Shown here one piece after another: positions 44,080-53,396 of a stretch of 64,000 bases of DNA. The position numbers were made by a program, and so were the translations under genes. How positions within the stretch are numbered: position 1 is the first letter of the stretch; each line of letters opens with the position of its first letter. The notes beneath the pieces are model-generated. The model was not told where the DNA came from. It was given only the letters and a program-made list of their open reading frames with translations, and did no database searches. This stretch comes from Microbispora sp. H11081 (GTDB taxonomy: Bacteria > Actinomycetota > Actinomycetes > Streptosporangiales > Streptosporangiaceae). The stretch lies in contig NZ_JABBWV010000011.1 in assembly GCF_012999535.1 (NCBI RefSeq), positions 124,001 to 188,000 of the forward strand. Direction: 5' to 3'.

Positions 44080-45054
44080 ATGAATCCGGCCGTGCACCGC
44101 GTCGCCGTACTGGCCCTCGATGACTTCGCCACACTCGACCTGGGCGTCCCGGGACAGGTGTTCTGGGCCGCCCGCGATCCCGGCCCGCTGTACGAGGTCG
44201 TCACCTGCAGCCCGGGCGGCCGCCCGGTGCGGAGCCAGGCGGGCTACAGCGTCGTCCCCGATAACGACCTGAGCGTGCTCGCGACGGCGGACACCGTGGT
44301 GGTGCCGGGCATCCACAGTGGGACCCCGCTGGAGAACGGCACGCTCGACGAGGAGGTGCGCGCGGCCCTGCGGGGTGTCGCCGGACGCGCCCGGCTCATC
44401 TCGATCTGCACGGGGGCCTTCGTGCTGGCCGCCGCGGGACTGCTCGACGGGCGTCCGGCGGCCACCCACTGGCGCAACGCCACGAGCTTCCGTGCGCTGT
44501 TCCCCCGCGTAAGGCTCGATCCCGACGTGCTGTTCATCGACGACGGCGACGTGCTCACCTCGGCCGGCGTGGCGGCGGGCATCGATCTGTGCCTGCACGT
44601 CATCCGCCGCGACCACGGCAGCGAGGTGGCCAACCGCACCGCCCGCCGGTGCGTCACCCCGCCGTTCCGGGAGGGCGGGCAGGCGCAGTACATCGAGCGC
44701 CCGCTGCCCGACCCCGTCGGGACCACCACCGCGCCCACCCGGGCGTGGATGCTCGAACACCTGGAGGAGCCGGTCAACCTCGCCGCACTGGCCGCGCACG
44801 CCCGCATGAGCGTGCGGACGTTCACCCGCAGGTTCCGGGAGGAGACCGGCCTCAGCCCGGCCAGGTGGCTCGCCGGGCAGCGGATCGCGCATGCCCGGCA
44901 CCTGCTGGAGACGACCGACCTGCCGGTCGACGCGATCGCCAGGAAGGCCGGGTTCGGCAGCGCGGTCTCGCTCCGCCAGCACCTCCACGCCGCCGTGGGG
45001 GTCTCCCCTCTGGCCTACCGGCAGACGTTCCGCGAGCCCGCCGTGCTCGGCTGA
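44080..45054 (+). CDS. GlxA family transcriptional regulator (DJ-1/PfpI + AraC HTH), copy 2
   Basis: 324 residues. The DJ-1/PfpI domain has RLISICTGAFVLAAAGLLDG and PAATHWRNATSFRALFPRV; the AraC HTH pair is LAALAAHARMSVRTFTRRFR and LPVDAIARKAGFGSAVSLRQ. It is divergent from the MFS-pth2 operon, the likely target. It stops 1 bp before the 3' end of a convergent small gene. Confidence 0.9.
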   Translation: MNPAVHRVAVLALDDFATLDLGVPGQVFWAARDPGPLYEVVTCSPGGRPVRSQAGYSVVPDNDLSVLATADTVVVPGIHSGTPLENGTLDEEVRAALRGVAGRARLISICTGAFVLAAAGLLDGRPAATHWRNATSFRALFPRVRLDPDVLFIDDGDVLTSAGVAAGIDLCLHVIRRDHGSEVANRTARRCVTPPFREGGQAQYIERPLPDPVGTTTAPTRAWMLEHLEEPVNLAALAAHARMSVRTFTRRFREETGLSPARWLAGQRIAHARHLLETTDLPVDAIARKAGFGSAVSLRQHLHAAVGVSPLAYRQTFREPAVLG

Positions 45055-45055
45055 C

Positions 45056-45262
45056 TCACCGGCGGTCGCCGGCGGCGGAACCGCGCCGGGCGTACGGGTC
45101 GCCCGGCCTGCGTGCGGGTCCGCGGCGCGCGGGGGTCCGAGCGGGCTGCTGATCGCGGGCCCGCCGCTTGCGCATGAACAGCCAGCCGAGGCCGAGCACG
45201 ACCATCCCGATCGGCGTACGCGCCAGCCAGCGGGTGACGACGAGTTGCAGGATCCTCTTCAT
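45056..45262 (-). CDS. Small membrane protein, DUF6203-like
   Basis: 68 residues: MKRILQLVVTRWLARTPIGM and a hydrophobic helix (VVLGLGWLFM), then a basic, Arg-rich tail. It looks like the small DUF6203 proteins of Nonomuraea and relatives; that match is from memory of the family's appearance. ATG 45262 is chosen over an in-frame start at 45274. No function is known. Confidence 0.6.
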   Translation of the reverse strand: MKRILQLVVTRWLARTPIGMVVLGLGWLFMRKRRARDQQPARTPARRGPARRPGDPYARRGSAAGDRR

Positions 45263-45308
45263 GGCATCCGCCACTACCCGGCACGGATGTGATCATGTGC
45301 ACAAGACG

Positions 45309-45340
45309 AAAGCCGCCTTCCGGGCGGAAGACGGCTTTTT
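45309..45340. terminator. Bidirectional terminator beside tRNA-Ala 1
   Basis: AAAGCCGCCTTCC (45309-45321) pairs with GGAAGACGGCTTT (45326-45338), one mismatch, 4-nt loop. A T-run (TTTTT, 45336-45340) follows on the plus strand. It lies just after the minus-strand tRNA. Confidence 0.85.
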
Positions 45341-45347
45341 CGATATG

Positions 45348-45423
45348 TGGTGGAGCTATGGGGACTCGAACCCCAGACCCCTTCCATGCCATGGAAGTGC
45401 GCTACCAGCTGCGCTATAGCCCC
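45348..45423 (-). tRNA. tRNA-Ala (anticodon GGC), CCA encoded
   Basis: The cloverleaf folds cleanly: acceptor GGGGCTA/TAGCTCC, D stem GCGC/GCGC, anticodon stem CTTCC/GGAAG with loop ATGGCAT (anticodon GGC) and T arm TGGGG-TTCGAGT-CCCCA. A73 is followed by CCA in the DNA (45348-45350). The upstream -10 TATACA (45456-45461) and -35-like TTACAC (45479-45484) are 17 bp apart; 32 nt of leader contains a hairpin. Confidence 0.97.
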
Positions 45424-45427
45424 TTGC

Positions 45428-45451
45428 CCACGCCACTTCGGTGGCGCGTGG
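45428..45451 (-). other. Hairpin in the leader of tRNA-Ala 1
   Basis: CGCCAC-TTCG-GTGGCG, extended by CCA/TGG across a 2-nt bulge, lies between promoter and mature 5' end. It accounts for most of the extra leader length compared with tRNA-Ala 2. Confidence 0.6.
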
Positions 45452-45494
45452 CCAGTGTATAGGACTTTGGGGGCGTGGGTGTAACCGAGAAACC

Positions 45495-45950
45495 TCAGCA
45501 GGCGCAGGCCGCTCCCAGGGGCGCGGTGAGCGGGTCGGCCGGCCGGGCGCGCACGCCGGTGGGCTCCACGACGGGGAAGCCCTCGCGCACCCAGTATTCG
45601 AACCCGCCGATCATCTCCTTGACCCGGTAGCCCAGCCGGGCGAACTCCAGCGCCGCGCGGGTCGCGCCGTTGCAGCCCGGCCCCCAGCAGTACGTGACCA
45701 CGGTCGCGTCACGCGGGATCAGCACGGGCGCCCGGACGGCGATCTCCGCCGTGGGCAGGTGGACCGCGCCCTCGATGTGACCCTGCCGCCAACCCTCCGC
45801 GCCGCGGGAGTCGACCACCACGATCCCCGGCTCGCCGGAGAGCAGATCGGCGCGTACGTCGGAGACGTCGGTCTCGAAGGCCAGCCGGGCGGAGAAGTGG
45901 GCGACGGCGGCGGCCGGCTCGGCGGCCGGCGTGTGCGTTACGGCGGACAT
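45495..45950 (-). CDS. Rhodanese-like sulfurtransferase domain protein
   Basis: 151 residues with one rhodanese domain: GIVVVDSRGAEGWRQGHIEGAVHLP (quoted in part: VDSRGAEGWRQGHIEGAVHL) and the active-site loop YCWGPGCNGATRAA, where the second Cys is the usual sulfur carrier. The C-terminus ends in CAC. It moves sulfane sulfur between small molecules or proteins; the partner is unknown. It is divergent from the third GlxA regulator (71 bp between). Confidence 0.85.
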   Translation of the reverse strand: MSAVTHTPAAEPAAAVAHFSARLAFETDVSDVRADLLSGEPGIVVVDSRGAEGWRQGHIEGAVHLPTAEIAVRAPVLIPRDATVVTYCWGPGCNGATRAALEFARLGYRVKEMIGGFEYWVREGFPVVEPTGVRARPADPLTAPLGAACAC

Positions 45951-46021
45951 GTCACCAGGGTGCCCGGCCGCCCCACTACGCCAGAAGAGGCGGAAACGCC
46001 GGATATCGATAAGATCCCGCC

Positions 46022-46990
46022 ATGATCCCGATCCGCGGCCGGAGCCACACCGTGTCGGTGCTCGCCTTCGACGGCATGAGCCCCTTCGAGCTCGGCTGCG
46101 TCGTCGAGGTCTTCGGTCTGCCCCGGCCTGAGCTGGACGTTCCCTGGTACGAGCTCAGCGTGTGCGCCGAGATGCCCGGCCCGTCGCGTGCGGTCGGCGG
46201 GTTCACGATCGAGGCGGCGCACGGGCTCGACGTCTTCGCCGCGGCGCGCACCGTGATCGTTCCCGGCGTCGCGGACGTGCGGGCGGAGGTCTCCCCCGCT
46301 CTCACGGCCGCCCTGCGCCGGGCGCACGCGCGGGGCGCACGGATCGTGTCGATCTGCTCGGGCGCCTTCGCCCTCGCCGCCGCGGGGCTGCTCGACGGGC
46401 GGTCCGCGACCACCCACTGGAGGTACGCCGAACTGCTCCAGCGGCGCTTCCCCGAGGTCAGGGTGGATCCCGGGGTGCTGTACGTGGACGAGGGCGACGT
46501 GCTGACCAGCGCGGGCAGCGCGGCCGGGCTCGACCTGCTCGTCCACCTGGTGCGGCGTGACCACGGACCGAGCGTGGCCAACGCGGTGGCCCGCAGGCTC
46601 GTGGTGACACCGCACCGCGAGGGCGGGCAGGCGCAGTTCGCCGAGGCGCCGGTCTCCGCCGTGGAGGACGACGACCCGGTGGGCAGGGCGATGGAGTGGG
46701 TGCTGGCCGATCTCAGGCGGCCGGTCACGGTGGCCGCGCTCGCCAGGGTCGCCGGGATGTCGGAGCGCGGCTTCACCCGGCACTTCGGGCGGCGCACCGG
46801 GACGAGCCCTCTGCGCTGGGTGATCACGCAGCGGATCGCGGCCAGCCTGCCGCTGCTCGAGACGACGGCGGCGCCGATCGAGGAGATCGCAACCACCGTC
46901 GGGTTCGAGAGCCCGGTGACGTTCCGCCACCATTTCGGCCGTTCGATGCGCACCTCACCGTCGGCCTACCGCAAGGCGTTCCGCCGTTAG
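46022..46990 (+). CDS. GlxA family transcriptional regulator (DJ-1/PfpI + AraC HTH), copy 3
   Basis: 322 residues. Domain marks: VSICSGAFALAAAGLLDGRS and TTHWRYAELLQRRFPEV in the PfpI part; VAALARVAGMSERGFTRHFG and IEEIATTVGFESPVTFRHHF in the AraC part. TAAGAT (46010-46015) stands 6 nt before ATG 46022, so a leaderless mRNA is likely. It is divergent from the rhodanese gene and overlaps the phosphatase gene by 4 bp tail to tail. Confidence 0.9.
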   Translation: MIPIRGRSHTVSVLAFDGMSPFELGCVVEVFGLPRPELDVPWYELSVCAEMPGPSRAVGGFTIEAAHGLDVFAAARTVIVPGVADVRAEVSPALTAALRRAHARGARIVSICSGAFALAAAGLLDGRSATTHWRYAELLQRRFPEVRVDPGVLYVDEGDVLTSAGSAAGLDLLVHLVRRDHGPSVANAVARRLVVTPHREGGQAQFAEAPVSAVEDDDPVGRAMEWVLADLRRPVTVAALARVAGMSERGFTRHFGRRTGTSPLRWVITQRIAASLPLLETTAAPIEEIATTVGFESPVTFRHHFGRSMRTSPSAYRKAFRR

Positions 46991-48453
46991 GGGATCGCCA
47001 GCGAGAACCAGACGGTCTTGCCTCCGGCGACCCGGCTGGTCCCCCAGCGCTCGGCGAGCTGGCTGACCAGATAAAGCCCTCTGCCGTCCTCGTCGAGCAG
47101 TCCCGGCTCGCGCACCACCGGCAGCCGGTGGTCGTCGTCGCTGACCTCGCACAGCAGGTGGTCGGTGCGCAGCAGCCTGAGGGTGATGGGCCGCTGGGTG
47201 TGCCGTACGGCGTTGGTGACGAGCTCGCCGGCGAGCAGTTCGGCGACCGGGACCAGCCGCGCGAGGCCCCACGAGCCGAGTGTCCGGCGGACCAGGCCGC
47301 GCACGCGCCCCGGCGTCGTCGGCGCGGGCTCCAGCAGCCACTGGGCGACGTGCTCGCTGGGGATGCCGCGGAACCGGATGGCGAGCACGGTCACGTCGTC
47401 CGTCCTGGCCGTGGACAGCACGTCGTCGCTCAGCGCGTCGATCGAGGCGCCGCTCTCCAGCCTGCGGCGCAGCGACTCCACCTTGAGCCCGATGTCCTGC
47501 CCCCGCTCCTCCACGAGGCCGTCGGTGTAAAGGACGAGCATGCTGCCGTCCTCCGCCGCGATCTCCATCGTCTCGAACGGCGTACGGCCCAGCCCGATCG
47601 GCGGACACCGGGGCGGCGACAGCACCTCCGCCTTGCCGTCCGGCCCCAGCAGGATCGGCGGCAGGTGACCGGCGCTCGCGATCGTGCACCTGCGCAGCAC
47701 CGGGTCGTACACGCAGTAGACGCAGGTGGTGAGCGTCTGCGCGGCCAGCCGCTGGGCCATCTCGTCCAGCGAGTGCAGCACCTGCTCGGCCGGCAGGTCG
47801 AGCGACGCCAGGGTCTGCACGGCCGTGCGAAGCTGGCCCATCACGGCCGCCGCCGCCAGCCCGTGGCCCATGACGTCGCCGACGACCAGCGCCACCCTGC
47901 TGCCCGGCAGCGGGATGACGTCGTACCAGTCGCCGCCCACCCGCTCGGCGGCGGGCTCGTAGCGGTAGGAGATCTCCAGCCCGGGCAGTTCGGGCGGGTC
48001 GCCGGGGCGCATCCCGCGCTGGAGGATCTCCAGGGTCTCGTCCTGCTGCCGGTCCCGCAGCCCATGGAAGATCGCGAGCGCGGCGGGCACGGCGAACTGC
48101 CCGGCGGCGAGCACGTGGGCCTCGCCGAAGGGCGGGCGCCGCGGGCCGCGGGCCAGCAGCGCGCAGCCCACCGGCGTGCCGTAGGCCCGGAGCGGCACGG
48201 CGAGCAGGCGCCCGTCGAGCAGGGACGCCTCACTGACGCCGTCGCCGCTCCAGCGTCGCGGCAGCCGTCCGTCGGGATCGACCCGCTGGCGGGCGTCGCC
48301 GTCCACGTAGACAGCGGCGGCGTCGGCCAGGCCGGGCACGACCGCGTCGCAGAGGACCCTCGTCGCCTCCTCCGGCCCCTGGCTTTCGCCGATGGCGCGG
48401 ACGATTTCGCTGACAGCACTCAGCACGGCGAGCGGTTCCCCGTCTTCCGGCAC
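46987..48453 (-). CDS. PP2C/SpoIIE-type phosphatase with GAF-like and ATPase (anti-sigma) domains
   Basis: 488 residues. N-terminal GAF-like sensor (about 10-130); SpoIIE phosphatase (about 150-345) with metal-site motifs GGDWYDVIPL, GDVMGHGL, YTDGLVEERG and DDVTVLAIR; C-terminal HATPase_c kinase-like domain (about 370-488, AELLAGELVTNAVRHTQ, DEDGRGLYLV). Such proteins control sigma factors by (de)phosphorylating anti-anti-sigma proteins. It lies 12 bp after a methyltransferase gene, probably in one operon. The target sigma factor is not in the window. Confidence 0.9.
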   Translation of the reverse strand: MPEDGEPLAVLSAVSEIVRAIGESQGPEEATRVLCDAVVPGLADAAAVYVDGDARQRVDPDGRLPRRWSGDGVSEASLLDGRLLAVPLRAYGTPVGCALLARGPRRPPFGEAHVLAAGQFAVPAALAIFHGLRDRQQDETLEILQRGMRPGDPPELPGLEISYRYEPAAERVGGDWYDVIPLPGSRVALVVGDVMGHGLAAAAVMGQLRTAVQTLASLDLPAEQVLHSLDEMAQRLAAQTLTTCVYCVYDPVLRRCTIASAGHLPPILLGPDGKAEVLSPPRCPPIGLGRTPFETMEIAAEDGSMLVLYTDGLVEERGQDIGLKVESLRRRLESGASIDALSDDVLSTARTDDVTVLAIRFRGIPSEHVAQWLLEPAPTTPGRVRGLVRRTLGSWGLARLVPVAELLAGELVTNAVRHTQRPITLRLLRTDHLLCEVSDDDHRLPVVREPGLLDEDGRGLYLVSQLAERWGTSRVAGGKTVWFSLAIP

Positions 48454-48465
48454 AGGCGTGTCCGC

Positions 48466-49137
48466 TCAGAATCGGTCGTCACGCCGGCAGTTGACGAACA
48501 GCTGGATCTCCGGTGGCGCCTGGGTGGTCGCCGGAGCGTACGAAATGTGGTTCTCCGAAAGCACGCTGAACCCGGCGGCTTCGATGACCTCGCGCAACTC
48601 GTCGCGCAGATATCCGGTCACCCGCACCGGCGCGCCGAGAAACTGGAAAGGCACGTCGTCGAGGTCGATCTCCACCATGCTCAGCGAGAACAGGCCACCG
48701 GGCGCGAGCACGGAGTGGATCTTGCGCAGCGCCTGCTCGATCTCCGCACGCGGCAGCATCAGCAGGCTGAAGAAGGCCGTCGCGGCGTCGAACACGCCGA
48801 GCGAACCGTCGAGTTCGAGCACGTCACGTTCGAGGAAGGTCCCGGTCGGCACGTTCTTGCGCGCCAGTTCCACCATGACCGGGGAGATGTCGACGCCGGT
48901 CACCTCGCAGCCCGCGTCGGCGAACTGCTGGGCCGTGGGTGCGCCCGTCCCGCAGCCCACGTCGAGGACCCGCGACCCCGGCTTCAGCTGTTTGATCATC
49001 CATTCGCCGGCGGCCACCTGGCCTTCCTTGTGCGGGAACGCCTCGTCGTACCGGCCGCCGATGCGGTTGAACGCCTCAGCCTGGATGGCGCGGTACTCCT
49101 GACGCGAATTGTCCGGTTCCGATTCGATTGTCATCAT
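48466..49137 (-). CDS. SAM-dependent class I methyltransferase
   Basis: 223 residues of the Methyltransf_11/25 type: SRVLDVGCGTGAPTAQQFAD (motif I), VTGVDISPVMVELARKNVP and FDAATAFFSLLML. The substrate is unknown. The first gene of a pair with the SpoIIE-type phosphatase. An AGGAGG about 30 nt before ATG 49137 is too far to serve it; the closer GGCGGCG may be used. Confidence 0.82.
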   Translation of the reverse strand: MMTIESEPDNSRQEYRAIQAEAFNRIGGRYDEAFPHKEGQVAAGEWMIKQLKPGSRVLDVGCGTGAPTAQQFADAGCEVTGVDISPVMVELARKNVPTGTFLERDVLELDGSLGVFDAATAFFSLLMLPRAEIEQALRKIHSVLAPGGLFSLSMVEIDLDDVPFQFLGAPVRVTGYLRDELREVIEAAGFSVLSENHISYAPATTQAPPEIQLFVNCRRDDRF

Positions 49138-49324
49138 CGCCGCCGTTAATGATCAGCCGTCTTTGCCTCCTTCTAGATAGGGGGCTGAGCCTCAACAAGT
49201 CAAGACATTCCACGGCTAAATGGGCGTTTTGGCCAGCTATTGTGTCAAAGATCGTTGTAAACTGTGATCCGAGGTGCTTGATCACCGATCTTGATGGGCA
49301 TCTGACCGCCCACAAAGGGGCAAG

Positions 49325-49364
49325 AAAAAAGGCGACCGGATGGCGCTGAGCCGTCCCGGCCGCC
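49325..49364 (-). terminator. Terminator of tRNA-Ala 2
   Basis: Read on the minus strand, GGCGGCCGG and CCGGTCGCC form a 9-bp stem (one G-T pair) followed by six T residues (49325-49330). It is a textbook intrinsic terminator just after the tRNA. Confidence 0.85.
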
Positions 49365-49382
49365 CTCTGGCGATCCTCGATG

Positions 49383-49455
49383 TGGAGCTATGGGGATTCG
49401 AACCCCAGACCCCTTCCATGCCATGGAAGTGCGCTACCAGCTGCGCTATAGCCCC
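49383..49455 (-). tRNA. tRNA-Ala (anticodon GGC), CCA not encoded
   Basis: Identical to the tRNA at 45.4 kb at 72 of 73 positions; the only change is in the T loop (TTCGAAT instead of TTCGAGT). The three bases after A73 read CAT, so CCA must be added by the enzyme. The -10 TATACA (49471-49476) is 15 nt from the mature 5' end, and a TTACCA -35 lies 16 bp before it. Confidence 0.97.
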
Positions 49456-49559
49456 TTGCGACGCAGTCAGTGTATAGGAGTCCATGCGAGGGTGGTAACC
49501 GGACGAGCCGACGTCGTGCCGGAGACGCTGTTCCCGCTGGTACGGGCCGCACGCGAAGC

Positions 49560-49593
49560 GGGCCCTCCCTCCTCTTTCGAGGAGGAAGGGCCC
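49560..49593 (-). terminator. Terminator of the arabinose operon
   Basis: A 15-bp stem with one mismatch (GGGCCCTCCCTCCTC at 49560-49574 with GAGGAGGAAGGGCCC at 49579-49593) and a TTTC loop, 18 nt after the araA stop. Confidence 0.85.
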
Positions 49594-49611
49594 GAGATCG
49601 TCGGCCGAGCG

Positions 49612-51093
49612 TCAGAATCCCTGCGCGAGCCGATAGTAGGCCTGGTTCCACCGCAGTTCCTTGACGAACTGGCGGGAGGTCGTCGCCTCGTCGATGACGA
49701 GCAGTTCGACGCCGAGCATGTCGGCGAAGTCGGTCAGCTCCTCGGACCCGATGGCCGAGGAGAGCACGGTGTGGTGCGGGGCGCCGGCCGTGATCCACGA
49801 CTCGGCGGAGGTGCGCAGGTCGGGCCGGGGCCGCCACACGGCCCGGGCGACCGGCAGGGCGGGCAGCGGCTCGGGCGGCGCGACCACGTCGATCTCGTTG
49901 GCCACCAGGCGGAACCGCTCCCCCATGTCCGACAGGCCGACCACCACGGCGGATCCGGGAGCGGCGTCGAACACCAGCCGCACCGGGTCCTCCCGCCCGC
50001 CGATGCTCAGCGGGTGGATCTCGCACGAGGGGGTGTCGGCCGCGATCGTCGGGCAGACCTCCAGCATGTGCGCGCCGAGGATGAGCTCCTCACCCGGCGT
50101 GAGGTGGTAGGTGTAGTCCTCCATGAACGAGGTGCCGCCGGGGAGGCCGGCCGACATGACCTTGAGCGTGCGCAGCAGCACCGAGGTCTTCCAGTCGCCC
50201 TCGCCGCCGAAGCCGTAGCCGTCGGCCATCAGCCGCTGCACGGCCAGCCCGGGGAGCTGACGCAGCCCGCCCAGGTCCTCGAAGTTCGTGGTGAACGCCT
50301 TGAAGCCCCCGCTCTCCAGGAAGTACCGCAGGCCCAGCTCGATGCGGGCCGCATAACGCAGCGACTCGTGCCGCTCTCCACCTGCGCGCAGCTCGGGCGC
50401 CATCCGGTAGAGGTCCTCGTACTCCTTCGCGAGGGCCGACACGTCCGCGTCCGTAGTGGCGTCCACGGCCTCGACCAGCTCGTTGACCCCGTAGGTGTTC
50501 ACCGACACCCCGAACCGCAGCTGCGCCTCGACCTTGTCGCCCTCGGTCACGGCGACGTCCCGCATGTTGTCGCCGAACCTGGCCAGACGCAGCGAGCCGA
50601 CCTCCGCGCGGCCCGCCGCCGCCCGCGCCCAGGTGGCGATGCGGCCCGCCACCGAGGGGTCGCTCACGTGCCCGGCGATGGTCTTGCGCGGCACGCCCAG
50701 GCGCGTCTGGATGTAGCCGAACTCGCGGTCGCCGTGGGCGGCCTGGTTGAGGTTCATGAAGTCCATGTCGATGGAGCTCCAGGGCAGCTCCACGTTGGCC
50801 TGCGTGTGCAGGTGCACCAGCGGCTTGCGCAGCGCGTCAAGCCCGGCGATCCACATCTTGGCCGGGGAGAACGTGTGCATCCACGCGATCAGGCCGATGC
50901 ACTCGTCGTCGCCGTTGGCCTCCAGGCACACCCGGCGGATGGCCGCCGCGTCGGTGAGCACGGGCCGCCACTCGAGCTCGAACGGCAGCGCCTCGCCCAG
51001 CTGCTCGGCGATGCGCCGGGACTGCTCGGCCACCTGCCGCAGCGTCTCCTCGCCGTACAGGCCCTGGCTGCCGGTCAGAAACCATAGCCTCAC
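49612..51093 (-). CDS. araA: L-arabinose isomerase
   Basis: Converts L-arabinose to L-ribulose. The 493-residue product aligns in length and order with E. coli AraA (about 500): [15 protein letters not shown] at the start, [39 protein letters not shown] and [22 protein letters not shown] 51093 has GGAG just upstream and overlaps the araD stop (GTGA), so translation is coupled. It is the last gene of araBDA, followed by a strong terminator. Confidence 0.97.
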   Translation of the reverse strand: MRLWFLTGSQGLYGEETLRQVAEQSRRIAEQLGEALPFELEWRPVLTDAAAIRRVCLEANGDDECIGLIAWMHTFSPAKMWIAGLDALRKPLVHLHTQANVELPWSSIDMDFMNLNQAAHGDREFGYIQTRLGVPRKTIAGHVSDPSVAGRIATWARAAAGRAEVGSLRLARFGDNMRDVAVTEGDKVEAQLRFGVSVNTYGVNELVEAVDATTDADVSALAKEYEDLYRMAPELRAGGERHESLRYAARIELGLRYFLESGGFKAFTTNFEDLGGLRQLPGLAVQRLMADGYGFGGEGDWKTSVLLRTLKVMSAGLPGGTSFMEDYTYHLTPGEELILGAHMLEVCPTIAADTPSCEIHPLSIGGREDPVRLVFDAAPGSAVVVGLSDMGERFRLVANEIDVVAPPEPLPALPVARAVWRPRPDLRTSAESWITAGAPHHTVLSSAIGSEELTDFADMLGVELLVIDEATTSRQFVKELRWNQAYYRLAQGF

Positions 51094-51749
51094 AGGTGAC
51101 TCCTCTGTCCGTAGACGTTCTGGTAGCGGTCGTACAAGCTGTCGACGTCGGCCTTCTCGATCGGCAGCGGCTGGCCGAGCTGGCAGGAGATGTGCACCGT
51201 GCGGGCCACGTCCTCGCACATCACGGCGGCCTTCACCGCCGCCTTCGGCGACTCGCCGATCGTGAACACCCCGTGGTTCTGCATCAGCACCGCCGGGGAG
51301 CGGTGCCCGGTCAGGGTCTCGACGATCCCCTTACCGATGTCGTCGTTGCCGATGAGGGCGAACGGCCCGACAGGGATCTCGCCGCCGAACTCGTCGGCCA
51401 TCGCGGTGAGCACGCACGGGATCGACTCACCGCGGGCCGCCCACGCCGAGGCGTACGTGGAATGGGTGTGCACCACGCCGTTCACCTCCGGCATGTGCCG
51501 GTAGACGTAGGCGTGCGCGGCCGTGTCGCTGGAGGGGGCCAGGTCGCCCTCGACGAGGTTGCCGTCAAGGTCGCAGACCACGATCGACTCGGGGGTCAGG
51601 TCGTCGTACGACACGCCGCTCGGCTTGATGACGAACAGGTCCTCGCCGGGCACCCGGCCCGAGATGTTGCCCGCCGTCCACACCACCAGACCATAACGGA
51701 CCAGCTCGGCGTGCAGTCCGCAGACGGTCTTACGGAGATCATCGATCAT
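51090..51749 (-). CDS. araD: L-ribulose-5-phosphate 4-epimerase
   Basis: 219-residue class II aldolase-type enzyme that makes D-xylulose 5-phosphate. It shows [25 protein letters not shown], zinc-ligand [11 protein letters not shown] and [10 protein letters not shown]. It overlaps araB (ATGA, 51746-51749) and araA (GTGA, 51090-51093), so the three ara genes form one coupled unit. Confidence 0.95.
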   Translation of the reverse strand: MIDDLRKTVCGLHAELVRYGLVVWTAGNISGRVPGEDLFVIKPSGVSYDDLTPESIVVCDLDGNLVEGDLAPSSDTAAHAYVYRHMPEVNGVVHTHSTYASAWAARGESIPCVLTAMADEFGGEIPVGPFALIGNDDIGKGIVETLTGHRSPAVLMQNHGVFTIGESPKAAVKAAVMCEDVARTVHISCQLGQPLPIEKADVDSLYDRYQNVYGQRSHL

Positions 51750-53395
51750 GCGCTTGCCTCGTTCCTGATGGCGCGGAGCCGGTGGAGCATGCCGCCGTCC
51801 GCGAAATGGTCGTGCAGCCCGCGATACTCGGCGTACAGCCGGTCGTAGGCGTCGGCCCGCTCGGCGTCGGGCACGTAGGCGGCGGCCTCCCGCTTGCCCA
51901 TCGCCGCGGCGGCAGCCGTGATGTCGGGGTACGCGCCCGCGGCGACGGCCGCGTGGATCGCCGAGCCGAGGGCGGGCCCCTGATCGGAGCCGATCACCGA
52001 CAGCGGGCGGCGCAGCACGTCGGCGTACGTCTGCATGAGGAAGCCGTTCTTGAGCAGACCGCCGGCGACCACGAACTCCTCGACCGGCACGCCCGAGGCC
52101 TCGAACGTCTCCACGATCGTCCTGGCGCCGAACGCGGTGGCCTCGATGAGCGCGCGGTAGACGTCCTCGGGGCGGGTGGCGAGCGTCTGCCCGACGACGA
52201 CGCCGGACAGGGTGTGGTCGACGAGGACCGAGCGGTTGCCGCCGTGCCAGTCGAGCGCGACCAGCCCGTGCTGGCCGACCTTCTGCCCGGCCGCGAGCGT
52301 GGTCAGGTAGTCGTGCAGGCCGACCCCGGCCTCCGCCGCCCGCTCCGCGTAGGAGGCGGGCACGCAGTTGTCCACGTACCAGGCGAAGATGTCGCCGACG
52401 GCGGACTGGCCGGCCTCGTAGCCCCACAGCCCGGGGACGATGCCGTCCCGCACGACGCCGCACATGCCGGGGACCTCGGCGAGCTGGTCGGAGCACATGA
52501 CGTGGCAGGTCGAGGTGCCCATGATGGCGACCATCTGGCCCGGCCGCACGGCGTCGGCCGCCGCGGCCGTGACGTGGGCGTCGACGTTGCCGACCGCGAC
52601 CGCGATGCCCTCCGGCAGCCCGGTCCACTCGGCGGCCCGCGCGGTCAGGTGACCGGCGAGCCCGCCGAGCGGAGCGAGATCCTGGCCGAGCTTCCGGGTG
52701 AACCCCGAGAAGGCGGGGTTCAGCGCGGCCAGGAAGTCCTCGGACGGATAGCCGCCATCCTGGTGGATGGCCTTGTAACCGGCGGTGCAGACGTTGCGGG
52801 TCTCCACCCCGGTGAGCTGCCAGATGATCCAGTCGGCGGCCTCGATCCAGCGGTCGGCCCGGGCGTAGAGTTCCGGATCCTCCTCCAGCAGTTGCAGGCC
52901 CTTCGCGAAGGCCCACTCAGAGGAGATCTTGCCGCCGTACCGCGGCAGCCACGCCTCGCCGCGCTCGGCGGCGAGGGCGTTGATGCGGTCGGCGTGGGGC
53001 TGCGCCGCGTGGTGCTTCCACAGCTTCGGCCAGGCGTGCGGCCGTTCGGGGAACTCCTCGCACAACGGGTGGCCGTCGGCGGTGGCGGGCAGGATCGTGC
53101 AGGCCGTGAAGTCCGTGCCGATGCCGATCACCTGCTCGGGCGGGACCTGGGCCGCGGCCAGCGCCTTCGGCACGGCGTGCCGCAGCACGTCGATCCAGTC
53201 GGCCGGCGACTGCAGCGCCCAGTCGGGGCCGAGGCGGACGCCGGAGCCCGGCAGCGCGTCCTCGATCACGCGGTGGGCGTACTCGTGGACCGCGCCGCCC
53301 ACCTCCTCGCCGTCGCTCACCCGCACCACGACCGCACGCCCGGACAGCGTGCCGTAGTCGACGCCGATGACGTAACGCTCGCTGTTAGCGTTCAC
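51746..53395 (-). CDS. araB: L-ribulokinase
   Basis: 549-residue FGGY-family kinase that phosphorylates L-ribulose. N-terminal VIGVDYGTLSGRAVVV; IGTDFTACTILP; central STCHVMC and the FGGY signature region with GGLLKNGFLMQTYADVLRRP. GTG 53395 has GGAG (minus strand, 53401-53404) 5 nt upstream. The regulon operator TGTTAGCGTTCACA covers the start codon itself. It follows the transporter genes after 52 bp. Confidence 0.95.
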   Translation of the reverse strand: MNANSERYVIGVDYGTLSGRAVVVRVSDGEEVGGAVHEYAHRVIEDALPGSGVRLGPDWALQSPADWIDVLRHAVPKALAAAQVPPEQVIGIGTDFTACTILPATADGHPLCEEFPERPHAWPKLWKHHAAQPHADRINALAAERGEAWLPRYGGKISSEWAFAKGLQLLEEDPELYARADRWIEAADWIIWQLTGVETRNVCTAGYKAIHQDGGYPSEDFLAALNPAFSGFTRKLGQDLAPLGGLAGHLTARAAEWTGLPEGIAVAVGNVDAHVTAAAADAVRPGQMVAIMGTSTCHVMCSDQLAEVPGMCGVVRDGIVPGLWGYEAGQSAVGDIFAWYVDNCVPASYAERAAEAGVGLHDYLTTLAAGQKVGQHGLVALDWHGGNRSVLVDHTLSGVVVGQTLATRPEDVYRALIEATAFGARTIVETFEASGVPVEEFVVAGGLLKNGFLMQTYADVLRRPLSVIGSDQGPALGSAIHAAVAAGAYPDITAAAAAMGKREAAAYVPDAERADAYDRLYAEYRGLHDHFADGGMLHRLRAIRNEASA

Positions 53396-53396
53396 A
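53383..53396. promoter_or_regulatory. Arabinose-regulon operator at the araB start codon
   Basis: TGTTAGCGTTCACA matches the 14-bp palindrome seen before ytfQ and the lacI-type gene. It covers the araB start codon (53393-53395) and the first four codons, so repressor binding would block elongation or initiation directly at araB. Confidence 0.7.

Noticed and set aside
45351-49455. The segment between the two tRNA-Ala genes as an integrated island
   Set aside because: No integrase, no attachment-site remnants beyond the tRNAs, and base use and gene types like the surroundings. A simple tRNA duplication explains the repeats.
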